A DNA stretch of 64,000 bases from NCBI RefSeq assembly GCF_025685685.1, contig NZ_JAGSYH010000010.1:62001-126000 (forward strand), in the 5' to 3' direction. Each line of letters starts with the position of its first letter. Within the stretch, counting starts at the first letter, position 1. The DNA comes from Acidicapsa dinghuensis. GTDB lineage: Bacteria > Acidobacteriota > Terriglobia > Terriglobales > Acidobacteriaceae. This document shows, piece after piece, positions 19,137-28,001 of this stretch. Below the pieces are notes generated by a model. That model was not told where the DNA came from. It was given only the letters and a program-made list of their open reading frames with translations, and made no database searches. The position numbers and the translations under genes were made by a program.

Positions 19137-19186
19137 TTCCCCGTTACTGCGGGATTACCGGATTTCCGCAGGGTGGGAGCGGGGAA
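19137..19186 (+). other. Nested hairpin upstream of mrdA
   Basis: TTCCCCG (19137-19143) pairs with CGGGGAA (19180-19186), and inside it CTGCGG (19147-19152) pairs with CCGCAG (19166-19171). The structure ends 43 nt before the mrdA ATG, so it would sit in the mrdA leader or end the gntR transcript; no T-tract follows. The rest of 18958-19229 shows nothing recognisable. Confidence 0.45.
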
Positions 19187-19229
19187 TCACGGCTCAGGCT
19201 ATGCTTAATGGAGCGGTGTTTCGCGAACC

Positions 19230-21455
19230 ATGCCTCAAGAAAAAGTGAATCGCGATGAGAAGCTGCCGCCGATCAAGTTGACGGCGGCGCAGTACGGCAT
19301 TCTGGCATTGATGCTCGTCCTGATCGGTGGATTGTGGAGGCTTCAGGTGCTGGGTGCGGATTCGTACCGGGCGCTGGCCGAGCAGAACCGGATTCGCAAG
19401 GTGCCGATTCTGGCGCCGAGAGGTAAGCTCTTTGATCGAGAAGGGCGGCTGCTGGTGGATAACTATCCATCGGTATCGTGTTTCCTGGTGCGTGAGCAGA
19501 GCCACAACGTTGAAGCCGACCTTCCGCTGATCGCCAAGGGATTGGACCTGGATCTGGACCAGTTGCGGGCGACACTGAAGAAGTTCCGGATTACGCCGAG
19601 CTATCAGCCGATTCCGATCAAACAGGACATTACTCCAGATGAGCAGGCGTTTATCGAGGCTCACCGCAACGAGCTGCCGGAGCTGGAGACGATCGACGAA
19701 GAACGGCGGCTGTATCCGAGGGACGGATTTGCATCGCATTTGATCGGGTATGTGGGCGAGGTGAGCGAAGACGATCTGAACAATCCCAAGTTTGCCTACT
19801 ATGAGCCAGGCGATGTGGTTGGCAAGGCGGGGGTTGAGGAGACGTACGACGAAATTCTGCGTGGCGAAGATGGCTCGATGGATGTGATTGTGGACAGCCA
19901 TGGGCGAGAAGTTGGACGGCGCGGGATTCAGCTGGCTACTCCGGGGCAGGATCTGCGGCTGACGATTGACAACGATATCCAGCGCGCCGCGGAGCTGGCG
20001 CTTGGTAATGCGAATGGCGCAGTGGTGGCGATGGACCCGCGCAACGGCGAGATTCTGGCAATGGTGTCGCATCCTAGCTTCGATCCGAACGCCTTTGCGG
20101 TGAAGATCGGACGGACGGAGTGGAATCAGTTGATCACCGATCCGGCGCATCCGTTGATGAATAAGGCGATCCAGGACCAGCTTGCTCCGGGTTCTACGTT
20201 CAAGATCATCATGTCGGTCGCGGGGATGGAAGAGGGAGTGGCCGAGAATTTGAAGGTAATGTGCAATGGCGGAGGCACCTTCTATGGGCACTTCTTCAAG
20301 TGCGATAAGCATCATGGATTGTTGAGCATCCATGAGGCGATCCCGATGTCGTGCGATACGTATTTTTACGATCTGGCGACGAAGCTGGGGATTGACACGA
20401 TTGCGAAGTATGCAACCGCTCTGGGAATCGGATCGAAGACGGGCATCGATCTACCAGGTGAGATGGCAGGCGTGATGCCCTCGACGCAGTGGAAGATGCG
20501 GACCTTCCATCAGAAGTGGTATGCCGGTGAGGTCGTTTCCGTGGGCATTGGACAGGGCGCCGTTGCGGTGACGCCGATTCAGTTGTTGCGTGCGGTCTCG
20601 GGAATTGCTTCGGACGGGCATCTGGTGCGGCCGCATGTGGTGAATCCAAACCAGTTAAATTCGAATTATCACCAAGCGGTGCTGGAAACATACGGGGGCT
20701 CAGGCGACAGGCAGTTGCCGCTCCGGGAAGATACGTGGATGACGGTGACGGAGGGGATGGCGCAGGCGACAACTCCGGGGCTGTACCACACGGCTGAGGG
20801 AGCGCATCTGGAAGGGATTGATTTTGCGGGCAAGACGGGAACGGCGCAGGTGGTAGGCGGCGGCGACACGCACGTAAGAGGTGGAGCGAAGACGCCGAAT
20901 GCCTGGTTTGTGGGGATGGTGCCGCGGAGGAATCCGGAGTTTGCAGTGGTGGTCTTGCAAGAGCACGGCGACTGGGGATCTGGTTCGGCGAAGATTGCGG
21001 CGCAGATCGTTACGGCCTATGTGAACAAGAAGCGACGGCAGGATGGAAATCTGCTTGTTGTACCGCAGAAGACCGCGCCGGTGGAGATGGGCGCGATCTG
21101 GTCTGCTCCGCGTCGGGATGCTGGGCGGCACGAGACGCGCGTGGACAAGGGAGATCCGGAGATTGCGGCGCTCGAGGCGAGCGGGATGCAGGGCGGACAT
21201 TTCCTGATTGGGCCGGATGGGTCGATTGCGGGGCTGGAGAATGGGGCATCCGAGATCCCCACCCGTTCCGCCGTTGAGGACGAAGCTTCCGTGGTACCCA
21301 CCCTTTCAGCAATAGACGCGGAAAGGATGGGGCACCCAGAGTCGCTGTCTCCCCGGTCTCAGAATCGAGACCGGGGGCACCCAGATTTGGGGCAAGTCAT
21401 TGGGTTGCCTGAGCGGTTTCGCGGGGTGCTGGCTGTTGGCGGGGGAACTCGCTGA
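19230..21455 (+). CDS. mrdA: Penicillin-binding protein 2 (elongasome transpeptidase)
   Basis: A class B PBP with one membrane segment near the N-terminus (QYGILALMLVLIGGLWRLQVL), the dimerisation domain, and the transpeptidase domain with active-site Ser in LAPGSTFKIIM (about residue 320), the SCD motif in MSCDTYF, and KTG in FAGKTGTAQVV (about 533). It crosslinks peptidoglycan during side-wall growth with RodA and MreBCD. At 741 residues it is about 100 longer than usual; the extra C-terminus from about residue 670 is encoded by a palindromic repeat element. The stop overlaps the rodA start (TGATG). Confidence 0.97.
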   Translation: MPQEKVNRDEKLPPIKLTAAQYGILALMLVLIGGLWRLQVLGADSYRALAEQNRIRKVPILAPRGKLFDREGRLLVDNYPSVSCFLVREQSHNVEADLPLIAKGLDLDLDQLRATLKKFRITPSYQPIPIKQDITPDEQAFIEAHRNELPELETIDEERRLYPRDGFASHLIGYVGEVSEDDLNNPKFAYYEPGDVVGKAGVEETYDEILRGEDGSMDVIVDSHGREVGRRGIQLATPGQDLRLTIDNDIQRAAELALGNANGAVVAMDPRNGEILAMVSHPSFDPNAFAVKIGRTEWNQLITDPAHPLMNKAIQDQLAPGSTFKIIMSVAGMEEGVAENLKVMCNGGGTFYGHFFKCDKHHGLLSIHEAIPMSCDTYFYDLATKLGIDTIAKYATALGIGSKTGIDLPGEMAGVMPSTQWKMRTFHQKWYAGEVVSVGIGQGAVAVTPIQLLRAVSGIASDGHLVRPHVVNPNQLNSNYHQAVLETYGGSGDRQLPLREDTWMTVTEGMAQATTPGLYHTAEGAHLEGIDFAGKTGTAQVVGGGDTHVRGGAKTPNAWFVGMVPRRNPEFAVVVLQEHGDWGSGSAKIAAQIVTAYVNKKRRQDGNLLVVPQKTAPVEMGAIWSAPRRDAGRHETRVDKGDPEIAALEASGMQGGHFLIGPDGSIAGLENGASEIPTRSAVEDEASVVPTLSAIDAERMGHPESLSPRSQNRDRGHPDLGQVIGLPERFRGVLAVGGGTR
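21297..21384. repeat. REP-like palindromic element inside the 3' end of mrdA
   Basis: Two hairpins lie side by side. An 11-bp stem pairs 21297-21307 (CCCACCCTTTC) with 21321-21331 with one mismatch, and a perfect 10-bp stem pairs CCCCGGTCTC (21351-21360) with GAGACCGGGG (21367-21376) around a 6-nt loop. GGGGCACCCAGA follows each hairpin. A related GC-rich segment begins near 21256. The element is in frame and encodes low-complexity residues added to PBP2. It looks like an intergenic repeat that landed in the dispensable C-terminus. Confidence 0.65.
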
Positions 21456-22555
21456 TGCGGCGGTATTTAAGCTTTCGCGATTTTGACTGGGCATTGCTGC
21501 TGATGGTGCTGGCGTTGTGTGTGCTGTCGGTACTGGAGATTTATTCGGCGACGCACCTGATTCCGAAGTATCACGGATTCCACACCAAGCAGATGTATTG
21601 GATCGCGGGCGGCCTGATAGCGATGTTTGTCCTTTCGAAGATCGACTATCACCGGTTGATTGATATTGTGTGGTGGCTTTACGGCACATTTTTCCTGCTG
21701 CTGGTGGCGGTGAAGCTGGTTGGTCACAGGGCGTTGGGCGGCAAACGATGGCTGAAGGTCGGGCCTGTCCTGTTTCAGCCTTCGGAGTGGCTCAAGCTGG
21801 TGCTGATTCTGCTGATGGCGCGCTACTTTGCGAACCTGGGCGGACAGAGCCTGACGTGGCGTGACATTCTGAAGGCGATGGCACTGGTAGGCGCGCCGAT
21901 GCTACTGGTGCTGATGCAGCCGGATCTGGGAACAACACTGACGTATACACCGATATTGCTGGCGGGGCTGTTTCTGGGCGGCATCAATTTCAAGCAGGCG
22001 GCCATTATTACCACTGTGGGGCTGGTGGCGATCACGGGCGTCTGGATGAGCGGTAAGGTGCTGAAACCTTATCAGAAAGCAAGACTTACGAGCTTCATGA
22101 ATCCGGATAACGATCCCAAGGGGACGGGGTACCAGGTGCGGCAGTCGCTGATTGCAGTGGGGTCGGGCGGAATCTGGGGCAAGGGCGCGGAGCAAGGGTC
22201 GCAAACGCAGGGAGATTTTTTGCCGATTCCTCATGCGGACTTCATTTTTGCGGCATTTAGTGAAGAGCATGGGTTTACCGGCGCGTTTCTTGTTCTACTG
22301 CTATACTTCCTTGTATTGATGCGTTTGATTCAAAACGCTCAAACCGCCGCTGACATCTCCGGCTCACTAGTAGTGATGGGAGTCGTGGCTGTATTGACCT
22401 TTCAGATTGCGGTCAATGTAGGCATGGTCATCGGCTTTATGCCGGTCACCGGAATTCCTTTACCGTTAATGAGTTACGGCGGGTCTTCGGTGATGGTCAC
22501 CTTTATGGCGCTTGGCGTTGTGATGAATGTTCGCATGCGCCGTTTCGTGAATTAG
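21455..22555 (+). CDS. rodA: Rod shape-determining protein RodA (SEDS glycosyltransferase)
   Basis: A 366-residue SEDS-family membrane protein with about ten hydrophobic helices. Family signatures are HRALGGKRWLKVGPVLFQPSEWLKLVLI, LMQPDLGTTL, and the C-terminal MPVTGIPLPLMSYGGSSVM. RodA polymerises lipid II into glycan strands and works with PBP2. It starts on the last base of the mrdA stop codon, so translation is coupled. Confidence 0.97.
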   Translation: MRRYLSFRDFDWALLLMVLALCVLSVLEIYSATHLIPKYHGFHTKQMYWIAGGLIAMFVLSKIDYHRLIDIVWWLYGTFFLLLVAVKLVGHRALGGKRWLKVGPVLFQPSEWLKLVLILLMARYFANLGGQSLTWRDILKAMALVGAPMLLVLMQPDLGTTLTYTPILLAGLFLGGINFKQAAIITTVGLVAITGVWMSGKVLKPYQKARLTSFMNPDNDPKGTGYQVRQSLIAVGSGGIWGKGAEQGSQTQGDFLPIPHADFIFAAFSEEHGFTGAFLVLLLYFLVLMRLIQNAQTAADISGSLVVMGVVAVLTFQIAVNVGMVIGFMPVTGIPLPLMSYGGSSVMVTFMALGVVMNVRMRRFVN

Positions 22556-23081
22556 GCATTCCAACCAAAGTTTTTCCTTCCTGCTCGCAGTTGGAGCATG
22601 GAAGTCTAGTAAGATCAATCACTTCGCCGGCAGGTTTCGATTGCAAGCAGCCCCGGCAGGATTGGATGAATGAGCACGCAGGGATGGGTTTTCCGTTGGC
22701 AGCGCTTTGATATGACGGAAACTTCCGGGATCGCGGCTTCGGCGTCTGGTGACGCAGGAGCGATGCGTTCCGAAGATAAGGTTTTTCGCGCTGTTTTCGG
22801 GCCGCCGTTTCAGGCCGCCCGCTCCCTGAACGCAATGAATTGCTGTAAGTGGCGCTTTCGTCACGGGTTCGACGAACGGTCGCTGTCCGGCCGCTTTCCC
22901 TCTTGGCTGGGTCCCATCGACGGTTCTTTTCCGGCAGAGTTTGGCTTCGAAACGGGAGCCGCAGCCGGTTCTCTTCCCGAACAGCTTCGTTTTGATTCTC
23001 CATTCCTGAATTGTGTGTCTCGATTGCAGTCGGCCTTGCCGTGGGTCCCGATGGGTAAACGCCCTGGGACGGAAAGGCAAT
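22556..23081 (+). other. Long leader region of the RNase E/G gene
   Basis: About 525 bp separate rodA from the RNase gene. It holds no convincing gene, although a plus-strand frame of 162 codons from 22670 runs across the RNase start. TTTCCGT near 22690 and ACGGAAA near 22716 can pair. A further hairpin at 23045-23070 lies directly before the ribosome site. A long structured leader resembles the situation of E. coli rne, whose leader mediates autoregulation; the parallel is an inference. Confidence 0.4.
23045..23070 (+). promoter_or_regulatory. Hairpin immediately upstream of the RNase E/G ribosome-binding site
   Basis: GTCCC (23045-23049) pairs with GGGAC (23066-23070), and GGG (23053-23055) with CCC (23062-23064). 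The Shine-Dalgarno GGAAAGG begins at 23071 and the ATG is at 23082. The placement suits control of translation or an RNase cleavage site. Confidence 0.4.
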
Positions 23082-26000
23082 ATGGCCAAGGAAATTTGTA
23101 TTTCAAGCACGCCGCACGAAACGCGGCTTGCGATTTTGGAAGACGATCAGCTCGCTGAGATTTATTACGAGCGAGAAAACGAATATACGCTTGCCGGCTC
23201 GATTTATAAGGGCCGGGTGACGCGAGTCCTGCCGGGCATGCAGTCCGCATTTGTGGACATCGGCTTGGAGCGCGACGCGTTCCTGTATGTCACGGACTTT
23301 CTGGAGATGGAAGACCAGGAAGATTCGGACGAGGTTGAGCGCGCGGCGGTGCAGGGTAGCACGCAGAGGCAGCCGCAGGGGCGTTCCGGACGCGGCGAGG
23401 ACCGCGGACGGCGCGGCGAAAGCAGGGGCGAATCCCGCCCCTCGAACGTCAGCGAGCCCGAGGCGACAACATACGAAGGCGGAGATGCGACGCTGCATTT
23501 CGCGCCGACTACTTCGGAAATTCTGATTGAGGGCGGCGAGACTGAGCCGGTGGAGTCTGCCCCGGTCAGCGAAGAGATGGAGCAGGGTGCGCGCCGCTGG
23601 CGGGGACGCCGCCGACGACGGGGTGGCCGCGGACGGGATGAGGCTGAGGCGCGGACCGAGGGGCAGAGCGCTTCGTCCGAGCCCGAGGTTGACGCCGAAG
23701 AGGCGGAGCTGCCCGCGGTGGAGATTGAGGCTGCGGCGCACGAAGCGGTGCCGGAGTCGAAGCCGGCTGCGGCGACGCCGTTTCTGCTGCCCGGTGAGTC
23801 GCTGTCTAAGTATGGAAGCACGAATGGTGGTGGGGACGCACCGAAGGCGGGTGGGCTGACGATTACAGAGGTCCCGTCCTCCCCGGTAGAGTCGACGCCC
23901 CTGCGGACAGTGTCGAAGCCGTCGACACTGGTCGAGGGCGAGATTGTATGGGATGGACTCGGGCTGCTGCCGGGCGAGTCGCTGGCGCGGCATCGGCAGG
24001 TGGAGAATGCGCCGGTGTTCGCGGAGCCGTCGGCTGCGGTGGATGCTGAGCCTTCGGGTGAGTTTGCGCTGCCAGCGCACGGCGGTGAAGAGCACGTTCC
24101 CGAGCACAGCCATGGAACGTTTGAGTTCTCGGAGATTTCAGGAACGGTGCATGAACTGGTGCATGAGGAAGTCTTCGATGAGGTGGAGCATGAGGCTGGC
24201 GCCCCCGAGGCACATGCAGAGGTCCCAGTAGAAGAGACCGTCGAAGAGATTCATGATACTCCGGTGACCGAAGTGGTTGAGGAAGTGTGCGAGGCTCCCG
24301 AAGCGCACGAAGTTCATGAAGAACATGCTGAGGTTGCGCACGCGGCGAACGAAACGACTGAGGGCGAGGAGTTCGAGGAAGAAGAGATTCACGATGCTTC
24401 GGCGAGTCACAATGTTGATCCATTGCCGCCGAGTGAATTCCGGTTTTCGGATCTGTTTGGTGGGCGGAAAAAAAGTGACGAGCCGGAGTACGGGCATGAG
24501 CCGATGGCCGAGCAGCCTGCTCCCAAGCCTGCGGTAGCTGTTTCGGTTTCAGCGTATGCGCCGGGTGATGGCCTCGTGGAAGAAGAGGTCATTGAAGAGG
24601 AAGAGTATGAGTTTTCTCCGCTGAAGGCGCATCACGGTGACGAGCATGACCTTGATGAGCTGGAGGAGGAGACGCTGCAGCAGCAGATTCGCTCGGGGGC
24701 GTTGGGCGAGATGCTGGAAGAGGCTCAGCTCGACCATCGGCTGCAGGTTGAGTCGGTTGAGGAAGAAGAAGGTGAGGAAGGCGAGGAGGCTGCGGTTGCG
24801 GCTCCGAGCCGGCCTGGACAGCAGGGTGGGCGCGAGCGAGGTGATCGTGGCCGTGGACGCCGTGGCCGAGGTGGTGATGGCCGCAGCGGTGACGGACGGG
24901 GCGAGGGACGCCGCGGGCCTTCGCGGCGCTCAGCGCAGACGACGGATCTGCCGATTATCAGCGATCTGCTGAAGCCGGGGCAGGAGATTCTGGTTCAGAT
25001 TGCGAAGGAACCGATTGCCAAGAAGGGTGCGCGGATTACGAGCCACATTGCGCTGCCGGGGCGGTTCCTGGTGTTCATGCCGACGGTGAGCCATGTGGGC
25101 GTGAGCCGCAAGATTGCTTCGGATGATGAGCGGCAGAGACTGAAGAGGATTCTGATCAGCGAACGCGGCGAGGCTTCGGGCGGATTTATCGTTCGCACCG
25201 CGGCAGAGGGCGCGACGGAAGATGAGCTGCGCGCGGATTTGCGGTTCCTGATCAATCTGTGGAATGAAATCAAGCAGCGTGCGGAGAATTCGCGTCCGCC
25301 AGCGCTGATTTATCACGATCTGAGCCTGATCGAGCGCATTTTGCGTGACCAGGTGAGCGATAACTTCTCGCATATCTGGGTCGATTCGGAAGCGGATTAC
25401 GAGCGGATTGTGCGCTTCCTGAACCGCTTCTCGCCAGAGCTGGTGCGGCGCGTGAAGCTGTACACGAAGGAAGTGCCGCTGTTTGAGCACTTCGGCATTC
25501 AGGATGAGATTTCAAAGGCGCTGCGCTCGAAGGTGTGGCTGAAGTCGGGCGGATCGATTGTGATCAACCAGACGGAAGCTCTGGTGGCGATCGACATCAA
25601 CACAGGCAAGTTCGTGGGCAAGACGGCGCGGCTTGAGGACACGATCCTTAAGACGAACCTGGATGCGATTCCGGAGATTGTGCGGCAGATTCGGTTGCGC
25701 GATCTGGGCGGCATCATCGTGATCGACTTTATCGATATGGATGAGCGCAAGAATCGTGCACGGGTGATGGCTGCGCTGGAAGAAGCATTGAAGCAGGACC
25801 GCGCGCCGACGAAGGTGCTGCAGTTTAACGACTTTGGTCTGGTGGCGATTACACGCAAGCGCGTGAAGCAGTCACTGGAGCGGACGTTGAGCGTGCCGTG
25901 CCCGATCTGCCAGGCGACTGGTATGGTTAAGAGCCCAGCGACGGTTGCGAACGAGATCTATGTCGAAGTTCGCAAGATGCGCAAGCATTTTGATCAGAAT

Positions 26001-26153
26001 GAAGTGCTGCTGCGCGTGAATCCAGAGACGGCGAAGGCGCTGAAGGCCAACAATGCGAAATGGCTGACGGAGCTGGAGGAACTGGCGGGCAAGAATGTGC
26101 TGGTGAAGAGCGATGCAACACTGCATCCGGAGCAATTCGATATTCAGGGATAG
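23082..26153 (+). CDS. rng: Ribonuclease E/G with large disordered insert in the S1 domain
   Basis: The 1023-residue protein begins MAKEICISSTPHETRLAILED and has the S1 half YKGRVTRVLPGMQSAFVDIGLERDAFLYV, then an acidic, Arg/Gly- and His/Glu-rich insert of about 550 residues (roughly 70-620), then the second S1 half (PGQEILVQIAKEPIAKKGARITSHIALPGRFLVFMP). The catalytic Asp residues lie in VAIDINTGKFVG and GGIIVIDFIDMDERKNR, and the zinc-link Cys pair is CPICQATG near residue 940. The insert repeats an LLPGESL(S/A) motif. The core cleaves single-stranded RNA in mRNA decay and rRNA maturation. The ATG at 23082 is supported by GGAAAGG. Confidence 0.95.
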   Translation: MAKEICISSTPHETRLAILEDDQLAEIYYERENEYTLAGSIYKGRVTRVLPGMQSAFVDIGLERDAFLYVTDFLEMEDQEDSDEVERAAVQGSTQRQPQGRSGRGEDRGRRGESRGESRPSNVSEPEATTYEGGDATLHFAPTTSEILIEGGETEPVESAPVSEEMEQGARRWRGRRRRRGGRGRDEAEARTEGQSASSEPEVDAEEAELPAVEIEAAAHEAVPESKPAAATPFLLPGESLSKYGSTNGGGDAPKAGGLTITEVPSSPVESTPLRTVSKPSTLVEGEIVWDGLGLLPGESLARHRQVENAPVFAEPSAAVDAEPSGEFALPAHGGEEHVPEHSHGTFEFSEISGTVHELVHEEVFDEVEHEAGAPEAHAEVPVEETVEEIHDTPVTEVVEEVCEAPEAHEVHEEHAEVAHAANETTEGEEFEEEEIHDASASHNVDPLPPSEFRFSDLFGGRKKSDEPEYGHEPMAEQPAPKPAVAVSVSAYAPGDGLVEEEVIEEEEYEFSPLKAHHGDEHDLDELEEETLQQQIRSGALGEMLEEAQLDHRLQVESVEEEEGEEGEEAAVAAPSRPGQQGGRERGDRGRGRRGRGGDGRSGDGRGEGRRGPSRRSAQTTDLPIISDLLKPGQEILVQIAKEPIAKKGARITSHIALPGRFLVFMPTVSHVGVSRKIASDDERQRLKRILISERGEASGGFIVRTAAEGATEDELRADLRFLINLWNEIKQRAENSRPPALIYHDLSLIERILRDQVSDNFSHIWVDSEADYERIVRFLNRFSPELVRRVKLYTKEVPLFEHFGIQDEISKALRSKVWLKSGGSIVINQTEALVAIDINTGKFVGKTARLEDTILKTNLDAIPEIVRQIRLRDLGGIIVIDFIDMDERKNRARVMAALEEALKQDRAPTKVLQFNDFGLVAITRKRVKQSLERTLSVPCPICQATGMVKSPATVANEIYVEVRKMRKHFDQNEVLLRVNPETAKALKANNAKWLTELEELAGKNVLVKSDATLHPEQFDIQG

Positions 26154-26207
26154 CGTAGTGATGTGTAATTCCTGACGTATCGCTTACATGTTTCTGATGT
26201 TTGTCTG

Positions 26208-26240
26208 AAAGGGCTGAGTTTTTGAAACTCAGCCCTTTTT
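26208..26240 (+). terminator. Rho-independent terminator after the RNase E/G gene
   Basis: A perfect 14-bp stem (26208-26221 with 26225-26238) with a 3-nt loop runs into a T-tract, about 55 nt after the rng stop. It closes the mrdA-rodA-rng unit. Confidence 0.93.
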
Positions 26241-26351
26241 GCTTTAGCGGGAGTACGCAACCTTTATCGCAGAAATGTGTCTAACGGATTTAACAGGAGC
26301 ATTGCACGACTCCTGTAAGCAAGCAGTTATTTCAAGGTTGAGGTCGAAGAT

Positions 26352-27173
26352 ATGTCTAATCGCGGTTCCCTGCCGCTACGGCTACGTGTGAGTTATTTAG
26401 CCCTCCCCGCTGCGCTGCTATTTGTCGCAGGATCTTTTCCTGCGATAGCTCAGTCGCAAAACAACGACAATTTTTCGAGTTCCAGTCAGGGGCTTGTTGC
26501 GTTCGATGCAGACCCTGCGTTGCCTGCTTCACCGTCGCCTGCGATGGCTGCGGGGCAAAACGGGACTTACGGGTATCACAGCAATAACTGGTCGAGCCGC
26601 TTGGCATTTGAAGCGGGTGGAGGCGGGAATGCTCCGATTGGCAACGATCAGCCGTTCATTACGTGGGGCGGCAACTTCACTGTGGGCGCGGGCTACAAAT
26701 TTACCGATAGATTGAGTGCACTGATCGAATACCAGTTCATGGACAATAAGCTTCCCGGTGGCCTTATTGCCGACGCAGGTGCGGAAGGCGGCCACGCTCA
26801 TATCTGGTCGTTGACGGTTGATCCGGTGTTTGATCTGTTTCCGAAAGCGAAGAACAGCGTGTATGTGACGGGTGGTGGAGGTTTCTACCGCAAAGTCACG
26901 AGCTTTACCGATCCTGAAGAAGTGGAAGAATGCTACTACTTCTGCGGAATTGGTTACGAGAACGTTGTTGTCAGTCATTTCTCCAGCAACCAAGGTGGGG
27001 TTAATGGGGGTATCGGATTTACGCATCGGCTGGGAGATTCGAGCATGGGCTATAGCAATATGAAGCTGTATGCCGAAGCCCGATATGTGTGGATCAACAC
27101 GCCGGGTCTGGATCAGACAGATGGTCTGGGGACCACTGGATTGATTCCGGTTACACTTGGCGTCCGGTGGTAG
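26352..27173 (+). CDS. Outer-membrane beta-barrel protein
   Basis: A 273-residue protein with a signal peptide (LPAALLFVAGSFPAIAQSQ) followed by alternating strands typical of an OmpA-like or OprD-like small barrel: TVGAGYKFTDRLSALIEYQFMDNKL, AHIWSLTVDPVFDLFP, SVYVTGGGGFYRKVTSF. It ends with VTLGVRW, with a terminal aromatic residue as barrel proteins often have. A central CYYFCG pair could form a disulfide. Function is unknown. It is monocistronic, with terminators on both sides. Confidence 0.85.
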   Translation: MSNRGSLPLRLRVSYLALPAALLFVAGSFPAIAQSQNNDNFSSSSQGLVAFDADPALPASPSPAMAAGQNGTYGYHSNNWSSRLAFEAGGGGNAPIGNDQPFITWGGNFTVGAGYKFTDRLSALIEYQFMDNKLPGGLIADAGAEGGHAHIWSLTVDPVFDLFPKAKNSVYVTGGGGFYRKVTSFTDPEEVEECYYFCGIGYENVVVSHFSSNQGGVNGGIGFTHRLGDSSMGYSNMKLYAEARYVWINTPGLDQTDGLGTTGLIPVTLGVRW

Positions 27174-27204
27174 ATTCTCTCTACTCTAGCTCAAGTCTTT
27201 TATT

Positions 27205-27241
27205 CGCCTGCTCTGTGAAGTATCAACGGAGCAGGCGTTTT
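27205..27241 (+). terminator. Rho-independent terminator after the beta-barrel gene
   Basis: CGCCTGCTC (27205-27213) pairs with GAGCAGGCG (27229-27237), followed by TTTT. It separates the barrel gene from the convergent membrane-protein gene ending at 27259. Confidence 0.85.
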
Positions 27242-27258
27242 GTATGGAAGTAATTTGT

Positions 27259-27645
27259 TTATCCAATGATGGATTTATAGCGAAGCCAGCCGCCCAGCAT
27301 TACGCAAGCTGGAGTGAGAACAATCATCAATATCTGATATGAGACAGGCTGCTTTCCGCGCTGGTAGACAGCGCTCATGCCTGAGAGCAGCAGTACGACA
27401 ATGGCGAGAATAAGCGCGTAGTGGAGCGGATTTTCGCGGCCTACGATGCCGGTTACGAAGCCGCCCGCGATAGCGAAGACAAGTGAATACGCCAGATTTG
27501 CGATGAGATAGGCAGGGCGCGGGCGATCCTTCACGGCGACCCATTGAGGGGCTTGTTTCGTGAGGATGGTGGTGATGATGCCGGTGGGCAAAGCCATCGT
27601 AAGAAAGCCAGCCAGCAGAGCAAGGAATGCGCGGAAGATGTTCAT
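27259..27645 (-). CDS. Small integral membrane protein of unknown function
   Basis: 128 residues with about four hydrophobic helices: FRAFLALLAGFLTMALPTGIITTIL, AYLIANLAYSLVFAIAGGFVTGIVG, ALILAIVVLLLSGMSAVY, and ILMIVLTPACVMLGGWLRY. No family with known function is recognised. The start is 3 nt after the stop of the upstream 113-residue hypothetical gene, so they are likely one operon. Confidence 0.72.
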   Translation of the reverse strand: MNIFRAFLALLAGFLTMALPTGIITTILTKQAPQWVAVKDRPRPAYLIANLAYSLVFAIAGGFVTGIVGRENPLHYALILAIVVLLLSGMSAVYQRGKQPVSYQILMIVLTPACVMLGGWLRYKSIIG

Positions 27646-27648
27646 GGT

Positions 27649-27990
27649 TTACATGCCACTTTCAATCTGCTGCAGGAAGGCTCGTGCGAGTTTCGGTTCG
27701 CCGGGGTCGTATTCGCCGTGGATGGTGCAGAGGTCGAGGAACTGATCGCAGAGGGGATCGGATGTTTCGCTCTGGGCGAGGATCGATTGCAGAGCGAAGG
27801 CGAGCTCGCGGAGGCGCGCGGCTTCTGGCCATGGTTGTATTTCGGTGGTGTCGGCGGGCAGATGCTCTACATCGGAGAATAGACCGTGACGGCCACGGGT
27901 GCACTCTTCAAGACATGCGAGGAGCTGGTCGCGAAAGGCTTGCTGCAGCGATTGGAGTTGAGCGGAATCGATGTGGTTTTCGTGATCCAT
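27649..27990 (-). CDS. Hypothetical protein (113 aa)
   Basis: A soluble acidic, helical protein starting MDHENHIDSAQLQSLQQAFRD, with LLACLEECTRGRHGLFSDVEHLP and a C-terminal EPKLARAFLQQIESGM. No recognised domain. It lies 11 nt after the Xaa-Pro peptidase gene and 3 nt before the membrane protein gene, consistent with a three-gene minus-strand operon. Confidence 0.68.
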   Translation of the reverse strand: MDHENHIDSAQLQSLQQAFRDQLLACLEECTRGRHGLFSDVEHLPADTTEIQPWPEAARLRELAFALQSILAQSETSDPLCDQFLDLCTIHGEYDPGEPKLARAFLQQIESGM

Positions 27991-28001
27991 GGTTGCGCTG
28001 C

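Noticed and set aside
22670-23158. Plus-strand open frame of 162 codons in the RNase leader
   Set aside because: It runs out of frame into the RNase coding region, has no family likeness and no clear ribosome site. A leader peptide cannot be fully excluded.
23103-24113. Minus-strand open frame of 336 codons
   Set aside because: Antisense to the low-complexity insert of the RNase gene; extreme Arg/Leu composition.
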